Positions 58,660-64,000 of a stretch of DNA of 64,000 nucleotides are shown in pieces; position 1 is the first letter of the stretch, and every line of letters starts with the position of its first letter. The notes below the pieces were generated by a model, which saw nothing but the letters and a program-made list of their open reading frames with translations, searched no databases and was not told the origin of the DNA. This stretch comes from Bacteroidetes bacterium MedPE-SWsnd-G1. GTDB lineage: Bacteria > Bacteroidota > Bacteroidia > Flavobacteriales > Flavobacteriaceae. The position numbers were made by a program, and so were the translations under genes. The DNA lies in NCBI GenBank assembly GCA_001874265.1, contig MPDD01000001.1, positions 1-64,000 of the forward strand. Direction: 5' to 3'.

Positions 58660-58690
58660 ATAAAACCCAATCAAAAAGATTGGGTTTTAT
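58660..58690 (-). terminator. Intrinsic terminator after galE (minus strand)
   Basis: ATAAAACCCAATC-AAAAA-GATTGGGTTTTAT. Confidence 0.8.
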
Positions 58691-58716
58691 ATATGATTTT
58701 AAGAAATGATATGGAA

Positions 58717-59727
58717 TTATAGTGTTTCTTGCCATTTCCAAGCGCTTGATAAACTATCTTCTAAACTTAATTCAGTTTTCCAATTCAATTCTTTGTTTGC
58801 TAGTGAAGTATCGGCATAAGCTGCCGTAATATCACCTGCCCGTCTTGGTGCCATTTTGTATGGTACTTTTTGTCCAGTCGATTTTTCGAAAGTCTTAACT
58901 ATTTCTAATACGGAGCTGCCTTTACCAGTACCAATATTAAAATATTCACATGCCTTTTTATTTTGATTGTTTAACAATCTACCTAAAGCAGCAATATGTG
59001 CTTTTGCTAAATCTACAACATGAATGTAATCTCGCACTGCTGTTCCGTCTGTGGTAGGGTAATCGTCTCCAAAAATTGATAATTCCTTTCGAATTCCTGC
59101 TGCCGTTTGCACCACAAATGGCACGAGGTTTTGTGGTACACCCAATGGTAATTCACCAATTTTAGCTGATTCATGTGCGCCTACTGGATTGAAATACCTT
59201 AGCGCTATTGCTTTTAACTCGGTTGCTTTAGTAGTATCTTCAATTATGATTTCACCCATACGTTTTGTTGCTCCGTATGGAGACTCTGCTGGTTTTGGTG
59301 GAGCAGATTCGGTGATTGGTAATTCGTCTGCCTGTCCGTAAACTGTACAAGAAGAACTGAAAATAAAATTTGAAACGTTGTTGGCTGTCATTTCTTGTAA
59401 TACATACGTCAGTGTCGCAATATTGTTTTCATAATATTTTAGAGGTTCAACAACGCTTTCACCAACCGCTTTTGAAGCAGCAAAGTGAATAACCCCATCA
59501 ATATCATAATACTTGAAAAAATGATGAACAGCTTGTTTGTCTTTTAAATCAATTTGTTCAAAGCGTGGTTTTGTGCCAGTGATAGAAGTAATTCTATCTA
59601 ATACTTCTATAGTTGTGTTCGATAAGTCGTCTATAATGACAACATCAAACCCTTCATTTTGTAATTCAACTACGGTGTGAGAACCGATATATCCAAGTCC
59701 TCCGGTAACAAGAATTGTTTTGCTCAT
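58717..59727 (-). CDS. galE: UDP-glucose 4-epimerase
   Basis: MSKTILVTGGLGYIGSHTVVELQ; SSSCTVYG; ESPYGATKRMGE; RYFNPVGAH. Start at the internal Met because a terminator occupies the N-terminal extension. Confidence 0.96.
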   Translation of the reverse strand: MSKTILVTGGLGYIGSHTVVELQNEGFDVVIIDDLSNTTIEVLDRITSITGTKPRFEQIDLKDKQAVHHFFKYYDIDGVIHFAASKAVGESVVEPLKYYENNIATLTYVLQEMTANNVSNFIFSSSCTVYGQADELPITESAPPKPAESPYGATKRMGEIIIEDTTKATELKAIALRYFNPVGAHESAKIGELPLGVPQNLVPFVVQTAAGIRKELSIFGDDYPTTDGTAVRDYIHVVDLAKAHIAALGRLLNNQNKKACEYFNIGTGKGSSVLEIVKTFEKSTGQKVPYKMAPRRAGDITAAYADTSLANKELNWKTELSLEDSLSSAWKWQETL

Positions 59728-59738
59728 TTGGTTATTAA

Positions 59739-59775
59739 TAAAAAAAGCGGTTGAACAAAGATTCAACCGCTTTAG
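59739..59775 (-). terminator. Intrinsic terminator after the DegT gene
   Basis: AAAAAGCGGTTGAA-CAAAGA-TTCAACCGCTTT; T-run on the minus strand. Confidence 0.75.
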
Positions 59776-59778
59776 AGA

Positions 59779-60927
59779 TTATTTTAAAAAATCTAATATT
59801 GTTTTGGTAATAAATGCCAATTGCTCTTCATCAAATTCTGTGTGCATTGGTAATGATAAAACAGTACCAATTAATTCATTGGTTACTGCAAAGTCAACTT
59901 CATTATATCGTTCATCTTCATAGGCTTTTTGACTATGGAGTGGGACAGGGTAATAAATGGCATTTGGAATATTGTTATCAAGCAGATGTTGATGTAATTC
60001 ATCCCTTCGTCCGTTTGAAATTTTTAAAGTGTACTGATGGAAAACATGGCAATTACAAGTATCACAGATTGAACCGCATTTTTGTGAGGTCGGCGTGATT
60101 ATAGAATTAATATTCTCAAACGCATTATTATAAAATCGAGCAGCATGTCTACGTGCTTCACAGTATTCGTCAAGCAGCGGTAACTTAATTCTTAAAATAG
60201 CGGCTTGAATACTATCTAATCTAGAATTAACACCGACAACATCGTGATAATATCTTCGGTACATTCCGTGATTTACCATTCCTCGAATAGTATGAGCTAA
60301 ATCATCGTCATTTGTAAAAATAGCACCACCATCTCCGTAACATCCTAAGTTTTTTGAAGGGAAGAATGAAGTTGTTCCAACATGTCCCATGGTTCCTGCT
60401 TTTTTCACAGTTCCATCGCTAAAAGTGTAATCAGCACCAATTGCCTGTGCTGTATCTTCAATTACATATAAGTCGTGCTCCTTTGCAATTTTTAGGATTT
60501 CTTCCATATTGGCACATTGTCCGAATAAATGCACTGGAACGATTGCCTTTGTTTTTGGAGTGATGGCCTTTTTCAAAGCATCCAGATCCATGTTAAACGT
60601 GTCTTTTTCAACATCAATTAATACGGGCGTAAGTTTTAGCAAGGCAATAACTTCAACCGTTGCAGCAAAGGTAAAGTCAACTGTAATAACTTCATCACCT
60701 TGTTCTAGGCCTAGCCCCATCATACCAATTTGCAGCGCATCTGTTCCGTTGGCACATGGAATTACATTCTTAACATCTAAATAGTTTTCCAAATCTTTTT
60801 GAAATCCGTGAACTTCAGGACCATTAATATATGCTGTTGATTCTATTACATTTATTATAGAACTGTCTATTTCTGATTTTATCTTTTCATACTGACCTTT
60901 AAGATCAACCATCTGAATTTTTTTCAT
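59779..60927 (-). CDS. DegT/DnrJ/EryC1/StrS family sugar aminotransferase
   Basis: PCANGTDALQIGMMGLGL, EVITVDFTFAATVEVIALL, FFPSKNLGCYGDGGAI. Confidence 0.95.
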   Translation of the reverse strand: MKKIQMVDLKGQYEKIKSEIDSSIINVIESTAYINGPEVHGFQKDLENYLDVKNVIPCANGTDALQIGMMGLGLEQGDEVITVDFTFAATVEVIALLKLTPVLIDVEKDTFNMDLDALKKAITPKTKAIVPVHLFGQCANMEEILKIAKEHDLYVIEDTAQAIGADYTFSDGTVKKAGTMGHVGTTSFFPSKNLGCYGDGGAIFTNDDDLAHTIRGMVNHGMYRRYYHDVVGVNSRLDSIQAAILRIKLPLLDEYCEARRHAARFYNNAFENINSIITPTSQKCGSICDTCNCHVFHQYTLKISNGRRDELHQHLLDNNIPNAIYYPVPLHSQKAYEDERYNEVDFAVTNELIGTVLSLPMHTEFDEEQLAFITKTILDFLK

Positions 60928-61012
60928 AGTAGATATGTATTTTCGAGATGCAAAAATACGGAATTTTAAAATGTTGTAGTAGTCGTTTTATTCTTTTAAC
61001 AAGCAATAATTA

Positions 61013-61900
61013 TCAATCAAAAAGATCCGATGATAAATACCGATCTCCTCTATCTGGAATTATTGTAACAACAATTCCTTGGTCAATAGAATTTGCTACT
61101 TTTAAGGCGGTGGCAACAGCTCCGCCGGCGCTCATGCCACAAAATACTCCCTCTTCTCGGGCTAATTTTTTACACATAGCTCTGGCCTCTGATTCGCTAA
61201 CACCAATTACGTCATCTATTTTAGAGCGGTCAAAAATGGTAGGTAAATATTCTTTTGGCCATTTCCGTATTCCAGGAATTCTTGAACCCTCTGTAGGTTC
61301 TGTTCCAATTATCTTAATTGAAGTATTTTGTTCTTTTAAATATGTTGAGGTCCCCATTATGGTACCAGTAGTTCCCATAGCCGAAACAAAATGAGTAATT
61401 TTACCTTGGGTATCTCTCCAAATTTCTGGCCCGGTGGTTTTATAATGTGCTTTCCAATTATCGTTATTACCGAACTGATTGAACATATAAAAACCTTCAT
61501 TTTTAACTTTAGATTCGGCATAATCACGAGCGCCCAAAATTCCATTCTCAGCAGAAGTCAAGGTAACTTTGGCGCCATATGCTCTCATGGTCTGAACACG
61601 TTCTTTTGTAGCGCTTTCGGTCATAACTAATTCTATATGTAATCCAAATAATTGTGCTATCATAGCCAAGGCAATACCAGTATTTCCGCTGGTTGCTTCA
61701 ATTAAATTTGTGTTCTTATTAATATCACCTCTATCTAATGCAGCCTTTACCATATTAAAAGCTGTTCGATCCTTTACACTCCCGCCAGGATTGTTTCCTT
61801 CCAATTTCACCCAAAGTTCAACACCTTCTTTTTGAATTATATTTTGGAGTTTTACTATAGGAGTGTTTCCTATTTGATCTAATAAAGTATTTGAATTCAT
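61013..61900 (-). CDS. cysM: Cysteine synthase B-type enzyme
   Basis: LWVKLEGNNPGGSVKDRTAFNMV; LIEATSGNTGIALAMIAQ; HFVSAMGTTGTIMGT. Confidence 0.93.
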   Translation of the reverse strand: MNSNTLLDQIGNTPIVKLQNIIQKEGVELWVKLEGNNPGGSVKDRTAFNMVKAALDRGDINKNTNLIEATSGNTGIALAMIAQLFGLHIELVMTESATKERVQTMRAYGAKVTLTSAENGILGARDYAESKVKNEGFYMFNQFGNNDNWKAHYKTTGPEIWRDTQGKITHFVSAMGTTGTIMGTSTYLKEQNTSIKIIGTEPTEGSRIPGIRKWPKEYLPTIFDRSKIDDVIGVSESEARAMCKKLAREEGVFCGMSAGGAVATALKVANSIDQGIVVTIIPDRGDRYLSSDLFD

Positions 61901-61925
61901 AAATTAAAAACTAGTGACTGGGTTT

Positions 61926-62711
61926 TTATTTTTTCTTTTTCATTTTTATTTCCGGAACATGATATACAAAGCAGTTTGGTGCAACAGATTCTGTAATCCA
62001 AGTGTTTCCCCCCACAATGCTATTCTCACCTATAACCGTATCTCCGCCTAAAATTGTAGCATTTGCGTAGATAATTACATTTTTTTCTACCGTTGGATGT
62101 CGTTTTGTGTTTTGTAGACTCTTTTTCACTTGTAACGCACCTAACGTAACTCCTTGGTAAATTTTCACATTTTCTTCGATGATACAAGTTTCACCAATTA
62201 CGATCCCAGTAGCATGATCAATAAAAAATGAATCTCCAATGGTGGCTCCAGGGTGAATATCTACTCCTGTAACTCCATGTGCATATTCACTCATTAATCT
62301 TGGAATAAGAGGAACATTCATTTTGTACAATTCATGACTAAATCTATGAATAGCGATGGCGAAAAACCCCGGATAAGCAATATAAACTTCTTCAATAGAT
62401 TTTGAAGCAGGATCAAACTCAAGAGATGCATTGGCATCTAAATTTAAGCGCTCTAGAAGCGAAGGTAATTTTTGAAGAAAACCATCCCATACATTTTCAC
62501 ATGGTTTAGATTCGTCATAGCAAGCAAGTGAATATATTTCCGAAAATTCTGACTCAAGAACATCAATGTTTGTTTTTACGCACGAATTAGCGTCGAACAA
62601 TGTGTGAAATAAATTATTCGTAAATTTTTCAGTCTTGTGTTTTATGCTAAAATCAAGTTGAGGTGTGGCTTGATTTGAGATAATTTTTTCAATAATAGAA
62701 TCCTTAGTCAT
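61926..62711 (-). CDS. cysE: Serine O-acetyltransferase (EpsC/CysE family)
   Basis: GVDIHPGATIGDSFFIDHATGIVIGETCIIEENVKIYQGVTLGA hexapeptide repeats; adjacent to cysM. Confidence 0.94.
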   Translation of the reverse strand: MTKDSIIEKIISNQATPQLDFSIKHKTEKFTNNLFHTLFDANSCVKTNIDVLESEFSEIYSLACYDESKPCENVWDGFLQKLPSLLERLNLDANASLEFDPASKSIEEVYIAYPGFFAIAIHRFSHELYKMNVPLIPRLMSEYAHGVTGVDIHPGATIGDSFFIDHATGIVIGETCIIEENVKIYQGVTLGALQVKKSLQNTKRHPTVEKNVIIYANATILGGDTVIGENSIVGGNTWITESVAPNCFVYHVPEIKMKKKK

Positions 62712-62801
62712 GCGGTTAATTTTGAGCTAAACTACAAAATGTAGTCGATAAAAAACCGAATCCTAACCTTAATCTACTAGATTAATAGACTTTTAACGAT
62801 T

Positions 62802-63962
62802 CTATAACAAAACCTTGCTCATTTCCATCAATTGATGGATGCCGTTATCGTCAACCTCTTTGTTTTGATCGGCGTATTTCAAGAATTCTGGGTATAAAGC
62901 ATCTAATTGGTCTTTTGTTAATTCGTAACCAACATTTTTCGCTCTATATGCCAAGGCTGCTCTTCCGCTTCTTGCAGTTAGAACAATCGATGATTCAGTA
63001 ACTCCTACATCAGCCGGATCCATGATTTCGTATGTCTCACGATTTTTAATTACACCATCTTGATGAATTCCAGAACTGTGAGCAAAAGCATTATCACCAA
63101 CAACGGCTTTGTTCGGTTGAACAATCATACCCATACTTTCTTGAACTAATTTACTTATTCCAAAAAGCATTTGAGTATTGATATTGGTGTCTAAGTTTAA
63201 ATATGGATGTTGCTTCATAATCATCACCACTTCTTCCAAAGCAGTGTTTCCAGCTCGTTCTCCAATTCCGTTAATGGTACATTCTATTTGACGAGCTCCA
63301 TTTTGCACTCCCGCAATGGCGTTTGCTGTAGCCAATCCTAAATCATTATGGCAATGACAAGATAGAATAACATTTTCAATACCTTTTACGTTTTCACGTA
63401 AGTATTTCATTTTTGCCCCGTATTCTTCAGGTAAACAATATCCAGTGGTATCAGGAATATTTAATACGGTGGCACCAGCTTTAATTACTGCTTCACATAC
63501 TCTCGCTAAATATTCATTATCCGTTCTTCCTGCGTCTTCTGCGTAAAACTCAACGTCTTCTACAAACGATTTTGCATAGGATACGGCATCAACAGCACGT
63601 TCAATAATTTTTTCTGGAGTGGTATTAAATTTAAATTTAATGTGCGATTCAGATGTTCCAATTCCCGTATGAATTCTTGGGAGTTTTGCATACTGTAATG
63701 CGTCTGCCGCAACTTTAATATCATTTTTATGAGCACGAGTTAATCCACAAACTGTTGCGTTTTTAACCAATTTCGAAATCTCTTCAACCGATTTGAAATC
63801 TCCAGGACTTGATACCGGAAAGCCAGCTTCAATAATATCAACGCCTAGTAGATCAAGTTGTTCTGCAATAATTAATTTTTGTCCTGTATTTAACTTGCAT
63901 CCTGGTACTTGTTCTCCATCTCTTAGAGTGGTGTCAAAAATTTGAACTTGATTTGTGCTCAT
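62802..63962 (-). CDS. leuA: 2-isopropylmalate synthase
   Basis: [65 protein letters not shown]. Confidence 0.94.
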   Translation of the reverse strand: MSTNQVQIFDTTLRDGEQVPGCKLNTGQKLIIAEQLDLLGVDIIEAGFPVSSPGDFKSVEEISKLVKNATVCGLTRAHKNDIKVAADALQYAKLPRIHTGIGTSESHIKFKFNTTPEKIIERAVDAVSYAKSFVEDVEFYAEDAGRTDNEYLARVCEAVIKAGATVLNIPDTTGYCLPEEYGAKMKYLRENVKGIENVILSCHCHNDLGLATANAIAGVQNGARQIECTINGIGERAGNTALEEVVMIMKQHPYLNLDTNINTQMLFGISKLVQESMGMIVQPNKAVVGDNAFAHSSGIHQDGVIKNRETYEIMDPADVGVTESSIVLTARSGRAALAYRAKNVGYELTKDQLDALYPEFLKYADQNKEVDDNGIHQLMEMSKVLL

Positions 63963-64000
63963 TATTTAAATATTTTTTATCACTTTTGAATATTCAAAAA

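Noticed and set aside
58717-59766. galE start at the longest ORF position (59766)
   Set aside because: The first 13 codons overlap the terminator of the upstream DegT gene; MSKTILVTGGLGYIGS at 59727 is the natural start.
1-64000. CRISPR arrays, rRNA genes, transposases
   Set aside because: Read for repeated spacers, rRNA signatures and DDE/HUH transposase ORFs; none seen.

Overview
The window is a Flavobacteriia-like (Bacteroidetes) chromosomal segment. This assignment rests on AT-rich composition, TAnnTTTG-type -7 promoter elements, a TonB receptor, and a complete Alternative Complex III operon. Most of it is core genome: polA, rimP-nusA-infB, actABCDEF-coxB-coxA, ruvB, galE, cysM-cysE, leuA, tRNA-Gln. 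Accessory or noteworthy regions are: (i) ~2.5-5.2 kb, single-gene units separated by long imperfect palindromes that look cassette-like, including an HNH endonuclease gene flanked by 15-bp inverted repeats; (ii) 15.2-17.1 kb, a tRNA-Gln followed by a lone tyrosine-recombinase-family gene whose nucleophilic Tyr is Phe; (iii) 37.8-39.0 kb, a TetR regulator with a perfect 24-bp palindromic operator and a near-copy before a thioesterase gene; (iv) 41.6 kb, a TPP riboswitch before a TonB-dependent receptor; (v) ~42.2-52.0 kb, a tight cluster encoding a predicted delta1-pyrroline-2-carboxylate reductase, a proline-racemase-fold protein with the Cys/Thr signature of trans-3-hydroxy-L-proline dehydratase, and a 1007-aa fusion of kinase, M23 metallopeptidase and PHYKPL/ETNPPL-like phospho-lyase, with a divergent S37 prolyl-tripeptidyl-peptidase-like lipoprotein. 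I read (v) as a candidate pathway for collagen-derived modified amino acids (3-hydroxyproline and hydroxylysine) and consider it the most interesting system here. All calls come from reading the sequence; no database search was run.
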